64,000 bases of DNA from assembly GCF_029581395.1 (NCBI RefSeq), contig NZ_CP121113.1, positions 1,050,001 through 1,114,000 on the forward strand, given 5' to 3'. Of this stretch, positions 27,518-36,771 are shown in pieces. Source of the DNA: Roseinatronobacter sp. S2. Its GTDB lineage: Bacteria; Pseudomonadota; Alphaproteobacteria; Rhodobacterales; Rhodobacteraceae. The notes beneath the pieces were generated by a model. That model was not told the DNA's origin and did no database searches. It saw nothing but the letters and a program-made list of their open reading frames with translations. The translations under genes and the position numbers were made by a program. Every line of letters starts with the position of its first letter. Position 1 is the first letter of the stretch.

Positions 27518-28726
27518 TCAGTGCGTGACACCAGATCCGCCAACCGCGACAATTGTGTAGGGCACGCCTTCGACGGCAATTGACTGTTCTACTTCGAATG
27601 TTTCGGTCGAGACAAGGTGGATCAGCCCTTGCAGCGGGTCGGTGATGGCGATGTGGTCACCTGCGACCGCCAGACGCGGGCGCGGGTCGCGCCAGTGACC
27701 ATCCATCGAATAGGGCTCGGTCACCTGCAGGCTTTGGGTAATCTCGCCTGACAGGATGTTCAGCAAACGTAGTTGGCCGTCCTCGGTCAGGATATAGGCG
27801 TTTTGTGCCAGGACCGGATCGAGGGCGAAATCCACGCGGCGGGTTGGCAAATCAACCTTGCGGAACGGCTCTTCGCTGCCCGGTTCGATAATGACCACGG
27901 CAGCAGGGCCAAAATTGCCAAGGAAGAACTGCATTGCAGTTCCGCCTTTCAGGGTTGATACATTGCCATCACCCAGATCAGCGGTCGGGATATGCTCTAA
28001 CGTTGGCTGTGTTGCGCCGGTGCCGGGGGTTGCAAGAACCACCCCGTCGTGGCAGCCGAAGGCAAAGACCCGCGCGGATTGCGCCTGTCCATGTACACCG
28101 GGACATTCCACCACGTCGCCGACCTCTGCGCCGTCCATATCAATCACCCGCAGCCCAAAGCGTGGTTGATCAGGGTCTTCATGCGGAACCGAGACGACGA
28201 GAAAGTCACCCATCGGCGCGGCAAGCCCGTGATGCGCGGCACCGGGTGAAAGGTTGAGCGGATCGAAGCTGCCGTTGATCACATCGCTTTCGGAAAACAG
28301 GACCACATCACCTGTGCCATCGTCAAAAATTGCGATCGTTCCTGACCCTTCGACAACATGGGCCGGCCGCGTGCCTTCGATCACGGTCGACAGCAGCTGT
28401 GCGTCGGTGATTTTGATATCCTGATGATCACCATGATCCTCGAAGGCGATTCCGGTATCGATGATCGCGACCTTACCGGCATCACCCTGCACGGCATAGA
28501 TTGTGCGCCCGCTGATGCTACGGGTCAATGCAGGTGTTTGGTCGATCTGGAAGGCGTCCATCTCCGTGCCGTCGTTGAGATCCACCGCGCGGATGATCCC
28601 GTCGACATGATCGCCAATGAACAAGCGATAGACCGTTTCGTCATGTGCAGCAGCGCTGCTGGCGACAAGGCCGGTGATGGCCACGGATGTCAAAAGAAGT
28701 TTCGTGAGTGTTGACGTGCGGGACAT
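27518..28726 (-). CDS. aztD: AztD-like periplasmic zinc metallochaperone
   Basis: A 402-residue exported beta-propeller protein. The start ATG at 28726 follows GGAGG. The signal peptide is about 1-28 (LLLTSVAITGLVASSAAAHD). His- and Asp-rich segments (GIAFEDHGDHQDIK, GAAHHGLAAPMGD, VPHEDPDQPRFG, CPGVHGQAQ) match zinc-binding loops of AztD, which delivers zinc to the binding protein AztC of the AztABC importer. A Zur-type palindrome overlaps its promoter (28756-28772), fitting zinc-starvation induction. No aztABC genes are adjacent in the window, so it is an orphan copy or the importer lies elsewhere. Confidence 0.85.
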   Translation of the reverse strand: MSRTSTLTKLLLTSVAITGLVASSAAAHDETVYRLFIGDHVDGIIRAVDLNDGTEMDAFQIDQTPALTRSISGRTIYAVQGDAGKVAIIDTGIAFEDHGDHQDIKITDAQLLSTVIEGTRPAHVVEGSGTIAIFDDGTGDVVLFSESDVINGSFDPLNLSPGAAHHGLAAPMGDFLVVSVPHEDPDQPRFGLRVIDMDGAEVGDVVECPGVHGQAQSARVFAFGCHDGVVLATPGTGATQPTLEHIPTADLGDGNVSTLKGGTAMQFFLGNFGPAAVVIIEPGSEEPFRKVDLPTRRVDFALDPVLAQNAYILTEDGQLRLLNILSGEITQSLQVTEPYSMDGHWRDPRPRLAVAGDHIAITDPLQGLIHLVSTETFEVEQSIAVEGVPYTIVAVGGSGVTH

Positions 28727-28755
28727 TCCCACCTCCAGTTTTGCTATAATGTGTT

Positions 28756-28772
28756 ATGTTATAATATAACAT
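28756..28772 (-). promoter_or_regulatory. Zur box in front of aztD
   Basis: ATGTTATAATATAACAT is a perfect 17-base palindrome matching the alphaproteobacterial Zur operator. It lies 30 bases ahead of the aztD start and overlaps a TATAAT-like -10 element, so Zur with zinc should repress aztD. Confidence 0.82.
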
Positions 28773-28986
28773 CAATGGATGCCAGTCCGTTTCTGAAAAA
28801 CGTGGCGCTAGAAAGCAACCGTGCATAGCCGACCTAGTCTGCAAACTGTCGACTCGATTGTTACGGAAAACCGTGATCTATTTGCGCAGATGCCTGAGAA
28901 GGCCGACGGGATCGACACAAAGACGAAATCCCAAGGATCCGGCACCCGGGACCGAAATGGCTCGCTACATGCAGAGATGTCAGAAA

Positions 28987-29868
28987 CTACAGCTTGTCCC
29001 TTTGCCTCAAAAGGCAGGCTGTGAAATCACGCATCAGGACAGATTTCTGTGAGTCGGCAGGGTAGATGATGTAGGATCTGAAATTGACCTTTGGGGCAAA
29101 AGGTCTGAACTGCAACGTCTTTCTATAGGTATGAGTTGCCATCGGATTCACCAAGCCGACTGCGTCGCCGCTAAGGCAAAGCGCGCAGATTGTCGTCGAG
29201 CTTGGAGTTTCGATGACATAATCGGGTTCAATACCGGCATGGGCGAGGACCTCATCAAACCTGTGGCGGGCCCTATCCTCTGAGGCTAGGCCGATGAGGG
29301 GTTGCCCCGCAAGCATTTCTGGCGTGATTTCTTCATGGCGGCACAGCGGATGATCAGGATTCATCGCAATTGTGCCTGAAAAATTTCCAAACAGCTGTGT
29401 ATCTACGCCGGATCGGTCAATCTCATCCGCGGCCAAACCGATGTCATACTGGCCATCGATTATGCCGTTGCGGATCGCGGCAGACCAAGTGATGTGGAAC
29501 GTAATCCGCACCTTTGGGTTGCGTTCCCGGAAATCACGGATCGCGGCAGGCACAAGCGTGCCTCCTCCCGCAGACAAGCAACCGATCTTTAGCGTTCCTT
29601 CACCATAATCTCTGATCGCCGCTGCTGCCGCGCGTATTCTGTCCATACCACGAAAACTCGCGGTGACCTCCCGATGGAACAACTTGCCTTCTGGCGTAGA
29701 GACCAGCCGCCCACGCACGCGATCAAAAAGCTGGAATTTCAGACTCTTTTCGAGTTCCGCGATAAGGCGCGAAATGGCCGGCTGGGTCACATTCATCAGT
29801 TCAGCGGCCCGTACCGTAGAGCCCGATATCATCACTGTGTGAAAGGCCTCTATCTGCCTGTGATTCAT
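28987..29868 (-). CDS. LysR-family regulator of the metC/aap locus
   Basis: A 293-residue LysR protein. The HTH is at 3-60 (HRQIEAFHTVMISGSTVRAA, ELMNVTQPAISRLIAELEK) and the effector-binding domain is at about 90-290, starting GTLKIGCLSAGGG. It is divergent from the MetC-like gene with a 100-base gap that contains an inverted repeat. By the usual LysR logic it controls the divergent metC-aapJQMP genes in response to a substrate or product; the ligand is unknown. Confidence 0.9.
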   Translation of the reverse strand: MNHRQIEAFHTVMISGSTVRAAELMNVTQPAISRLIAELEKSLKFQLFDRVRGRLVSTPEGKLFHREVTASFRGMDRIRAAAAAIRDYGEGTLKIGCLSAGGGTLVPAAIRDFRERNPKVRITFHITWSAAIRNGIIDGQYDIGLAADEIDRSGVDTQLFGNFSGTIAMNPDHPLCRHEEITPEMLAGQPLIGLASEDRARHRFDEVLAHAGIEPDYVIETPSSTTICALCLSGDAVGLVNPMATHTYRKTLQFRPFAPKVNFRSYIIYPADSQKSVLMRDFTACLLRQRDKL

Positions 29869-29872
29869 GTTC

Positions 29873-29899
29873 TACCTATAATATTTGGTTATTGAGGTA
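29873..29899. promoter_or_regulatory. Imperfect inverted repeat, likely LysR operator
   Basis: TACCTATAA (29873-29881) and TTATTGAGGTA (29889-29899) are inverted copies apart from two inserted bases. The repeat lies directly upstream of the LysR gene and between the divergent promoters, where LysR sites normally fall. Confidence 0.5.
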
Positions 29900-29970
29900 T
29901 GTCAGCCTATCAGTAGACCTTGGTGCGGTATCCTGCAACTATTGTGACAGTTCTCAAAAAAGGCACGACA

Positions 29971-31134
29971 ATGCGCGACGCAACCAAAGCAATCCTACAT
30001 CCTGCAATCAACGAAGACGGCTATGCTGCGTTAACCGTGCCGACACATCGCGCGTCGACCATCGTATTCACCAATGCCCAGTCTTATGCCAAGCGTGGCC
30101 AGCGCGATTTGGATAATTATTCCTATGGAATGCACGGAACGCCAACACAGCGTGTTCTGGAGGCGCAGCTGACCGCGCTGGAAAATGGTCAGCGCACCGT
30201 CATTGTTCCGTCTGGCCAGGCTGCCATCGCCATTGTCATGCTGTCGGTGCTGCAAACCGGTGATCATGTCCTGATCGCTGAGACGGCCTATCCACCGGCA
30301 ATCGGCTTTTGCAAAAACTTTCTTGCGCCACGTGGCATAAGCTATTCAACTTATGCACCCGGGATAGGGGCGGATATCGAAGCGCAGATCACTGACCAGA
30401 CACGCCTGATCTGGATGGAATCCCCCGGCTCGACAACTATGGAAGTTGAAGACGTGCCAGCGATTGTCAAGGTTGCCAAGAAGCACGGCATCTTGACTGG
30501 CATAGACAATACCTGGGCCACACCTTTGCTGTTCAAGCCGCTGGATCACGGTGTCGATTTTTCGATGCAAGCTTTGACCAAATATCCGTCCGGTCATTCT
30601 GATGTCCTGATGGGTTCGGTGACCGTCAATGATCTTGGCTTGCGCAAAAACCTGCGCGACCAGATGCGTATGCTGGGGATGCATACCGCGCCTGACGCGA
30701 TTTCGCTGGTCCTGCGCGGTCTGGAAACGATGGCCCTGCGCGTGGCCCACTCTGGTCGCATCGCTGGTGACATCGTCACAAAGATTGCTGCGCGGGGCGA
30801 TTGCGAAGTGCTTTACCCCGGTTTGGCCAGCAGCCCCGGACATGACATCTGGAAACGCGACTTCAACGGCGCAAGCGGCCTGTTTTCCGTGGTCCTGCCC
30901 ACCGCCTGGGATGCCCGGCTTGACGATGCACTTAATGCGTTGGAGGTCTTTTCGATCGGGGCGTCCTGGGGAGGGACGCATAGCCTGATGGCCCCGATGA
31001 CCGTCAAAGAGCATCGCAGCGCGACCCATCCGCGCAACGATTGCACCATCCTGCGCATCAGCATCGGGCTGGAAGATCCAGCCGATATCCGTGCCGATCT
31101 GGACGCTTTCTTTAACAGAATTTCCAGAACTTGA
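29971..31134 (+). CDS. metC: PLP-dependent cystathionine beta-lyase-like enzyme
   Basis: A 387-residue member of the Cys/Met-metabolism PLP family, from the ATG at 29971 (AAAGG 7 bases ahead). Features are LDNYSYGMHGTPTQRVLEAQ (cofactor and dimer contacts), VPSGQAAIAIVML, the Asp of GIDNTWATPLLFKP, and the Schiff-base Lys in SMQALTKYPSGHSDVLMG. Cystathionine beta-lyase splits cystathionine to homocysteine, pyruvate and ammonia, and relatives act on other sulfur amino acids. Linkage to aapJQMP is known in other alphaproteobacteria and suggests catabolism of an imported amino acid. The exact substrate is not settled by sequence. Confidence 0.85.
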   Translation: MRDATKAILHPAINEDGYAALTVPTHRASTIVFTNAQSYAKRGQRDLDNYSYGMHGTPTQRVLEAQLTALENGQRTVIVPSGQAAIAIVMLSVLQTGDHVLIAETAYPPAIGFCKNFLAPRGISYSTYAPGIGADIEAQITDQTRLIWMESPGSTTMEVEDVPAIVKVAKKHGILTGIDNTWATPLLFKPLDHGVDFSMQALTKYPSGHSDVLMGSVTVNDLGLRKNLRDQMRMLGMHTAPDAISLVLRGLETMALRVAHSGRIAGDIVTKIAARGDCEVLYPGLASSPGHDIWKRDFNGASGLFSVVLPTAWDARLDDALNALEVFSIGASWGGTHSLMAPMTVKEHRSATHPRNDCTILRISIGLEDPADIRADLDAFFNRISRT

Positions 31135-31189
31135 TCACCCCCCAAAGCGTCCAGAACGTGACGCGATCCAACAACCAACAGGAGATATC

Positions 31190-32200
31190 ATGAAATATAC
31201 AATAGCAATTGCCGCAAGCCTGAGCACCATTGCAACTGCCGGTGCTGCCCAGTCAATGCTTCAGACCGTCCAGGAGCGTGGGCGACTGATTTGCGGAGCC
31301 AGTCAGGGAACGCCCGGTTTTGGCGCGCCTGATGACAACGGATACTGGCGGGGTCTTGATATCGAGACATGTCGCGCAGTTGCCGTTGCTGTGCTGGGCG
31401 ATAAAGATGCAGTGGATTTCGTCCCCCTGTCGGGTCAGCAGCGTATTCCCGCACTCCAGACGGGCGAGATAGATGTTCTGCCGCGCACCTTGACCTGGAC
31501 GCTTCAGCGCGACGCTAACGGGATCAATTTTACCACGCCGAATTACTACGAATACACCGGGTTCATGATGCCGACATCACTGGGCATTACAGAGGTTTCA
31601 CAGATGTCCGGTGCCTCGGTTTGTGTTCAGACCGGCTCAACCACCGAAGTTGTCGTCAATGACGTTTCGACCAAGAACGATCTCGATCTGCAACCGATCA
31701 TTTTCGACAATACGGCCGCCGCGCGGCAGGCCTTTTTCGGCGGGCGGTGTGATGCCCTGATCACCGATGCAGGTGCTTTGGCATCGGTGCGCGCGACAAT
31801 GTCTGACAGCCCTGATGACTACATCATCTTTCCGGCCACCGAATATGCCGATGCGCTGACCCCGGCGGTGCGCGGCGGGGATGATCAGTGGATGGATATT
31901 GTTACCTGGTCGATCCAGGCGCTGATCGCGGGTGAAGCCTTTGGTCTGACCCAGGACAATGTGGAGGATGCGCTGAATTCAGACGATCCGCGCATCCGCC
32001 GGTTCCTTGGGACGGATCAGGGCAACGGGACGGCACTGGGTCTGTCGGATGATTTTGCCTATCGCATCATCAAGGAAATCGGAAACTACGGCGAAGTCTT
32101 TGACCGCAATATCGGCGCGGGCAGTCCGCTTGATCTGGAACGGGGATATAATGCGCTGTTTACCGACGGCGGCCTGATGTTCCCGCTGGCGTTCCAATAG
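31190..32200 (+). CDS. aapJ: General L-amino-acid ABC transporter, binding protein AapJ
   Basis: A 336-residue periplasmic protein. The signal peptide is about 1-20 (MKYTIAIAASLSTIATAGAA), followed by LQTVQERGRLICGASQGTPG and FGAPDDNGYWRGLDIETCRA, the AapJ/BztA signature. AGGAGATATC precedes the ATG at 31190. It captures amino acids for AapQMP and is first in the four-gene transporter set, 55 bases after metC. Confidence 0.93.
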   Translation: MKYTIAIAASLSTIATAGAAQSMLQTVQERGRLICGASQGTPGFGAPDDNGYWRGLDIETCRAVAVAVLGDKDAVDFVPLSGQQRIPALQTGEIDVLPRTLTWTLQRDANGINFTTPNYYEYTGFMMPTSLGITEVSQMSGASVCVQTGSTTEVVVNDVSTKNDLDLQPIIFDNTAAARQAFFGGRCDALITDAGALASVRATMSDSPDDYIIFPATEYADALTPAVRGGDDQWMDIVTWSIQALIAGEAFGLTQDNVEDALNSDDPRIRRFLGTDQGNGTALGLSDDFAYRIIKEIGNYGEVFDRNIGAGSPLDLERGYNALFTDGGLMFPLAFQ

Positions 32201-32202
32201 AC

Positions 32203-33348
32203 ATGTTCACGTCGCTTTGGTATTCCGCCCGCCTGCGTGGCTGGGCTGTTCAGATCGCCCTTGCGGGCGGTCTGATCGCCGTGCTGCTCTGGATTGCAGG
32301 CAATACGGCGCAGAATTTGACAGAACGCGGTATCCGGACGGGTTTCGATTTTCTGTCGCGCCCCGCACGCTTTCCGATTTCGGAATCGGTCATCCGGTAT
32401 GATCCGTCAGATACGTTCTTCTGGGCCTATGTTGTCGGTGTGGCCAACACACTCTGGCTGTCGTTTCTGACGATCCTTTTTGCGACCATTCTGGGGCTCG
32501 CTGTCGGCCTTGCGCGGCGCTCAGCGCATCCTTTGTTGTCGCAGATCGCCATGGTCTTCGTGACAATCATGCGAAATGTCCCGCTGATCGTACAGCTATT
32601 GTTCTGGTATGGGATCACGACATCGATATTTCCGGCACCCAGGGATGCGTTCAACCCTTTACCGGGCGTTTTCCTGTCGCTGCGCGGTGTCTATGCGCCC
32701 TCGCTTGTTGCGGGGCCGGGCGCAGTGGGGCTGATCGGCGTCGTTCTGGTGGCAGCTATGCTGATCATCTGGGTCAGCCGCAAGGCCCTGCGTGGCGGTG
32801 TCAGAATGCGTGTCGCCGTGCCCGCGGGAATCATATGCTTTGGCGTCGTCTGTGTGGTGTTCTACGGCCTGTTTGGCAGCCCGATTGGTCTGGAAATGCC
32901 TGAGCTGACCGGGCTGAACTATCGCGGCGGGCTGCATTTCACGCCAGAATTCGCTGCAATCGTCTTCGGAATCACACTCTACACATCCGCCTTTATCGGC
33001 GAAATCATCCGTGGCGGGATCGAAGCGGTCAAACAAGGCCAATGGGAGGGGGGGCGCGCACTGGGATTAAGTGAGCGCCATATCATGTTCCGAATTATTC
33101 TTCCGCAGGCGCTGCGCGTAATCATTCCGCCGATCACTTCGCAGTATCTGTCGACTGTGAAGAATACGACACTGGCCGTCGCAGTCGGCTATCCCGAACT
33201 TGGTCTGGTCGTGAATACGGTGATCAATCAGACAGGTCAGGCACTCGAAAGCATCCTGATCATGCTGGGTGTTTATCTGAGCATCTCGCTTTCGGTTTCC
33301 GTATTCATGAACTGGTATAACAGGCGCGTCGCGCTGGTGGAGCGTTAA
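32203..33348 (+). CDS. aapQ: Amino-acid ABC transporter permease AapQ
   Basis: A 381-residue polytopic permease of the His/Glu/Gln/Arg-opine type. It starts 2 bases after aapJ. It has a long N-terminal periplasmic segment, then the TMD starting ANTLWLSFLTILFATILGL. The cytoplasmic EAA loop reads EAVKQGQWEGGRALGLSERH with the conserved G. Length and layout fit AapQ. Confidence 0.92.
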   Translation: MFTSLWYSARLRGWAVQIALAGGLIAVLLWIAGNTAQNLTERGIRTGFDFLSRPARFPISESVIRYDPSDTFFWAYVVGVANTLWLSFLTILFATILGLAVGLARRSAHPLLSQIAMVFVTIMRNVPLIVQLLFWYGITTSIFPAPRDAFNPLPGVFLSLRGVYAPSLVAGPGAVGLIGVVLVAAMLIIWVSRKALRGGVRMRVAVPAGIICFGVVCVVFYGLFGSPIGLEMPELTGLNYRGGLHFTPEFAAIVFGITLYTSAFIGEIIRGGIEAVKQGQWEGGRALGLSERHIMFRIILPQALRVIIPPITSQYLSTVKNTTLAVAVGYPELGLVVNTVINQTGQALESILIMLGVYLSISLSVSVFMNWYNRRVALVER

Positions 33349-33349
33349 C

Positions 33350-34432
33350 ATGAAAATTGGCGAAACCAATGTGCCGGGGATGGTCCCGCCGCCAAGGCCG
33401 CGACAGAGCTGGCGGACATTGTTCTTTGGCGACTGGCTGTCGATCTGTCTGACCATCCTGTCAGTGCTGATTATCATCAGTCTGATCCCCGCATTCAGAT
33501 GGGCGGTTCTTGACGCCACATGGCCAGGCGGCACACCGGAGGCCTGTCGCACGGGCGGCGCCTGCTGGGCCTTTGTGGGCGCGAAGTCACGCCTCATCCT
33601 TTTCGGCCTGTATCCGCCGCAATATCAGTGGCGGGCGACCATCGTAATCGTGCTGATCATCGCAATGGTGCTTACATCGCTGTCACCACGCTTTTGGGGC
33701 GCGCGCCTTGCAGTGCTGTGGGTCGGGGGCATCCTGCTGATGCTTTTGCTGATGGGCGGGGGCTATTTCGGGCTGGACCGCGTGCCGACATCTCAATGGG
33801 GTGGCCTGCCGGTTATTCTGATGCTGGCAGTTCTGTCGCTGGGGATCGGCTTTCCCATCGCGATCCTGTTGGCGCTCGGGCGGCGCGGGTCGCTGCCAGT
33901 GACGCGCGCAATCTGCACATTCATTATCGAATTGGTGCGTGGTCTGCCACTTGTCGGGCTGTTGTTCGTCGCGGCCATTCTGCTGCCGCTGTTCCTGCCG
34001 CCGGACTGGACAATCGACAAATTGTTCCGCACGCTGGTTGCATTAACCATCTTTTCGTCGGCCTATCTCGCCGAAGTGGTCCGCGGCGGTTTGCAAGGGC
34101 TGGACAAGGGGCAAGGCGAGGCGGCCCGCGCGTTGGGCATACCTTACTGGAAAATGGTCTGGCATATCATCTTGCCGCAGGCGATCCAGAACGTGATTCC
34201 GCCACTGACAAACACCGCAATCGTCATGGTCAAAAATACCTCACTGGTGCTGATCGTCGGTATCTTCGACATGCTTAGTGCCGCGCGCAGCGCGTCAACT
34301 GATCCGACATGGCCAGCCCCATCGACCGAAGGCTATCTGTTTGTCGCCGCGATTTATTTCGCCATCTGTGCTGCGATTTCGATCTATGCACGCCACCTTG
34401 AAAACCGCGTCCGCGCCCGGAGCCACTCATGA
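33350..34432 (+). CDS. aapM: Amino-acid ABC transporter permease AapM
   Basis: A 360-residue second permease. The N-terminal half carries extra helices ([20 protein letters not shown]) and the C-terminal half has the EAA loop [20 protein letters not shown]. It begins 1 base after the aapQ stop and overlaps aapP by 4 bases. It pairs with AapQ to form the membrane channel. Confidence 0.92.
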   Translation: MKIGETNVPGMVPPPRPRQSWRTLFFGDWLSICLTILSVLIIISLIPAFRWAVLDATWPGGTPEACRTGGACWAFVGAKSRLILFGLYPPQYQWRATIVIVLIIAMVLTSLSPRFWGARLAVLWVGGILLMLLLMGGGYFGLDRVPTSQWGGLPVILMLAVLSLGIGFPIAILLALGRRGSLPVTRAICTFIIELVRGLPLVGLLFVAAILLPLFLPPDWTIDKLFRTLVALTIFSSAYLAEVVRGGLQGLDKGQGEAARALGIPYWKMVWHIILPQAIQNVIPPLTNTAIVMVKNTSLVLIVGIFDMLSAARSASTDPTWPAPSTEGYLFVAAIYFAICAAISIYARHLENRVRARSHS

Positions 34433-35172
34433 CCAATACCCACAAAGCCATCACAGTGAATGGCCTTCAAAAATTCTACGGCGACTTTCACGCGCTCAAG
34501 AATATTGATTTTCACGTCGAACAGGGCGAGCGGGTGGTGATCTGTGGGCCATCCGGGTCTGGCAAATTGACGTTGATCCGCTGTCTGAACCGGCTTGAAG
34601 AACATCAGGCCGGTGAAGTCCGGGTTCAGGGAATCGAACTTGGCGACAATATCCGCAATCTGGATGCCATCCGCCGCGAGGCAGGTATGGTATTTCAGCA
34701 TTTCAATCTCTTTCCGCATCTGAGCGTCAAGGAAAACTGTGCGCTGCCGCAAATCCTGTCACGGGGCATCAAACGCCCTGCAGCAGAGAAAAAGGCCTGT
34801 GATGTTCTGGACCGGGTGCATATCCTTGATCAGGCTGACAAATTCCCCGGCCAATTGTCGGGCGGCCAACAGCAGCGTGTCGCTATCGCCCGGGCGCTTT
34901 GCATGGAGCCGAAAATCATGCTGTTCGACGAGCCGACCTCAGCGCTTGATCCTGAAATGATCCGTGAGGTGCTGGATGCCATGATTGATCTTGCCAAAGG
35001 CGGCATGACGATGGTCGTGGTCACCCATGAAATGGGTTTCGCGAAAGAAGTCGCTGATCGTGTAGTTTACATGGAGGCGGGTGAAATCGTGGAAACGGCA
35101 CCGCCGGACGTTTTCTTCCGCACCCAGAAAGACGACAGAACCAGGCGGTTCCTGTCCCGCATATTAACATAA
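34429..35172 (+). CDS. aapP: Amino-acid ABC transporter ATPase AapP with altered Walker A
   Basis: A 247-residue ATPase for AapQM. The Walker A reads GPSGSGKLT (residues 40-48): the Ser/Thr that should follow the Lys is Leu47, a TCG-to-TTG-type single change (codon at 34567). That side chain normally helps hold Mg-ATP. Other motifs are intact: [16 protein letters not shown] signature, [14 protein letters not shown]alker B, and H-loop THEMGF. The transporter may be impaired unless the next Thr compensates. Confidence 0.92.
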   Translation: MTNTHKAITVNGLQKFYGDFHALKNIDFHVEQGERVVICGPSGSGKLTLIRCLNRLEEHQAGEVRVQGIELGDNIRNLDAIRREAGMVFQHFNLFPHLSVKENCALPQILSRGIKRPAAEKKACDVLDRVHILDQADKFPGQLSGGQQQRVAIARALCMEPKIMLFDEPTSALDPEMIREVLDAMIDLAKGGMTMVVVTHEMGFAKEVADRVVYMEAGEIVETAPPDVFFRTQKDDRTRRFLSRILT

Positions 35173-35911
35173 CCCCATGTGCATGAGGTAGGGCCCACCC
35201 CCCTGGTCCGGGCCGTTGCGAAGCTCAGGCCACGCAAGTCGGGGGCTTGGATTCAGATTGACGTAGACGGCCGGTACCAGCCCGCCGAGTGATTTGAGTG
35301 ACTGTCGCGCTATATGGCGGGACCATGTCGGGAACATCTTGATGCGAGCTTTACATTAAAACCTTCTGTGGTTGCCGCCCGTAGCGCAAGAAGTTTTTGA
35401 CCCTATTAGCGTGTGATCGAGTGCGGTCTTCTGTAATGCCTCAAGACACGGCATTTCCAGAAGCCGCAGGCCGGGATGGTGATCGGTGGATCAGGTCCAA
35501 ATCTCGCATGCGTACTTGTTGCACTCAGCTTTTGTCTGGTTTTCCCAAGCCGGATCTATTCGATCAATTTGCCCATTCAGGTCGTCGTCTTCTCACACCC
35601 CTTGACACCGTCGCGGGCAGTTTGGCATACGAATTAGGTGATCACGACCCAGCAATACGCCCATGTGCCGACACGCTTGATCCGTGATACGGGGGCAGTC
35701 CCTTCGAGACGCTGGCTCGGCCTGGAGGGCAATACGCCCTACCGACACCGGATTAGAACACGCGGGGAGCGTGCCCCGACCCAGTGCATGAGTTGTCCTA
35801 TGTTCCGGGCGGAAAAAAGCAGCACTTGCGGAAGGATTAGTCAGCGCAATCGCGGCCAAAGCTTTTCCGAAACAGCCCTCGATTAGGCGCTTCGCCAAGC
35901 GCTGTGAGGGC
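35173..35911. other. Gene-free stretch after aapP
   Basis: About 740 bases with only overlapping frames lacking recognisable domains or ribosome sites. The hairpin GCGCTTCGCCAAGCGC (about 35888-35903) lies just after the CopD-like stop at 35912 and may terminate it. Confidence 0.5.
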
Positions 35912-36256
35912 TCACGGCAGCAAGGTGATCTCGCCTCCGATCAGCGCCTTCTGGAAATCGGTGAACAGTATATCGGCGACCACGTCCCATGTGCCACCCT
36001 GCGGCAGATGGACGGGACCCGCCTGCCACAGTCCCTCCTCTGTGCGCGTCGCGCGCAGCTCAATCGGCTCCAACCCCTCGGCGGGGCGGCTGAAGAACAG
36101 CGTGATCTCCAGTGGTGTGAAGGGCTGAAAATCGCCGTCAAGTGGAACAATTTCGACCCGGTTCTGGCCCGGCCTGCCGGGGATGAGGGCGATGTCGGCC
36201 ATGGCCGTGGGGCCGTGCAGGTGTAGCTCGACGCGGGTTTCGGGGGCATCGGCCAT
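35912..36256 (-). pseudogene. Fragment of a CopC/CopD-type copper protein (C-terminal domain)
   Basis: A 114-codon frame whose protein resembles the C-terminal YtkA-like domain that follows the membrane part of fused CopC-CopD proteins: LHLHGPTAMADIALIPGRPG, then ALIPGRPGQNRVEIVPLDGD and VVADILFTDFQKALIGGEIT. There is no membrane region or signal peptide in front, so it appears to be the surviving end of a longer gene. It may still be expressed from its ATG. The gene upstream in the same direction is a DUF2946-like protein, a common partner of copper genes. Confidence 0.5.
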
Positions 36257-36274
36257 AGCGCGGGGAAGCAGACT

Positions 36275-36574
36275 TCAGACGAAAGAGGTAGTCGGCCCGC
36301 GCACAAGGGGGCCGCGCGGCGCATGCGCATTGGCGAGAAGATGACTTGCGCGCGGCAGCGCGAGGGTCGCAATCCGCAGAGATGTTCCCGCTTGCGGTCC
36401 GTCCTGCCCAGTGATGCAAAGATCATCCAGCGCACCGCCCATCTGCACATAGGCGGCCAGCATCCGATCATCAGCGGTGGCGGGGGCATGCTGATGACCA
36501 AAGCCCAGAACCATCAATCCTAGCGCAACAAGCGCAACGGAAAATCGGTTCGCTATGGTTTGGGTCAGCTGCAT
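36275..36574 (-). CDS. DUF2946-like small protein
   Basis: A 99-codon frame with an N-terminal hydrophobic segment (RFSVALVALGLMVLGFGHQH) and an LDDLCITGQDG segment, as in DUF2946 proteins found beside copper-handling genes. The usual second Cys of a CxxC is not seen and the C-terminus looks out of frame (RGPLVRGPTTSFV), so it may be damaged. It precedes the CopD-like fragment by 18 bases. Confidence 0.45.
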   Translation of the reverse strand: MQLTQTIANRFSVALVALGLMVLGFGHQHAPATADDRMLAAYVQMGGALDDLCITGQDGPQAGTSLRIATLALPRASHLLANAHAPRGPLVRGPTTSFV

Positions 36575-36771
36575 CTTGTTCAGATACTGTGGTTTTTTGA
36601 TCGGAACAAGCTTTTGTCATCGGTTAAGATTTTTCCTATAAGTTCATGGTCTCGTCGCGTCCTCGTTGTGGCCGCAACGGAATAGTGCAGAACCAGACAT
36701 CCGGCCTTGCCGCAGGGTTTTGAATCGGGCAATCTCGCCCGAGAATTCAGAACTTTTTGAGAGCTTACTGG

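Noticed and set aside
35593..35898. 101-codon minus-strand frame
   Set aside because: No recognisable family, overlaps a frame on the other strand, and looks like noncoding DNA.
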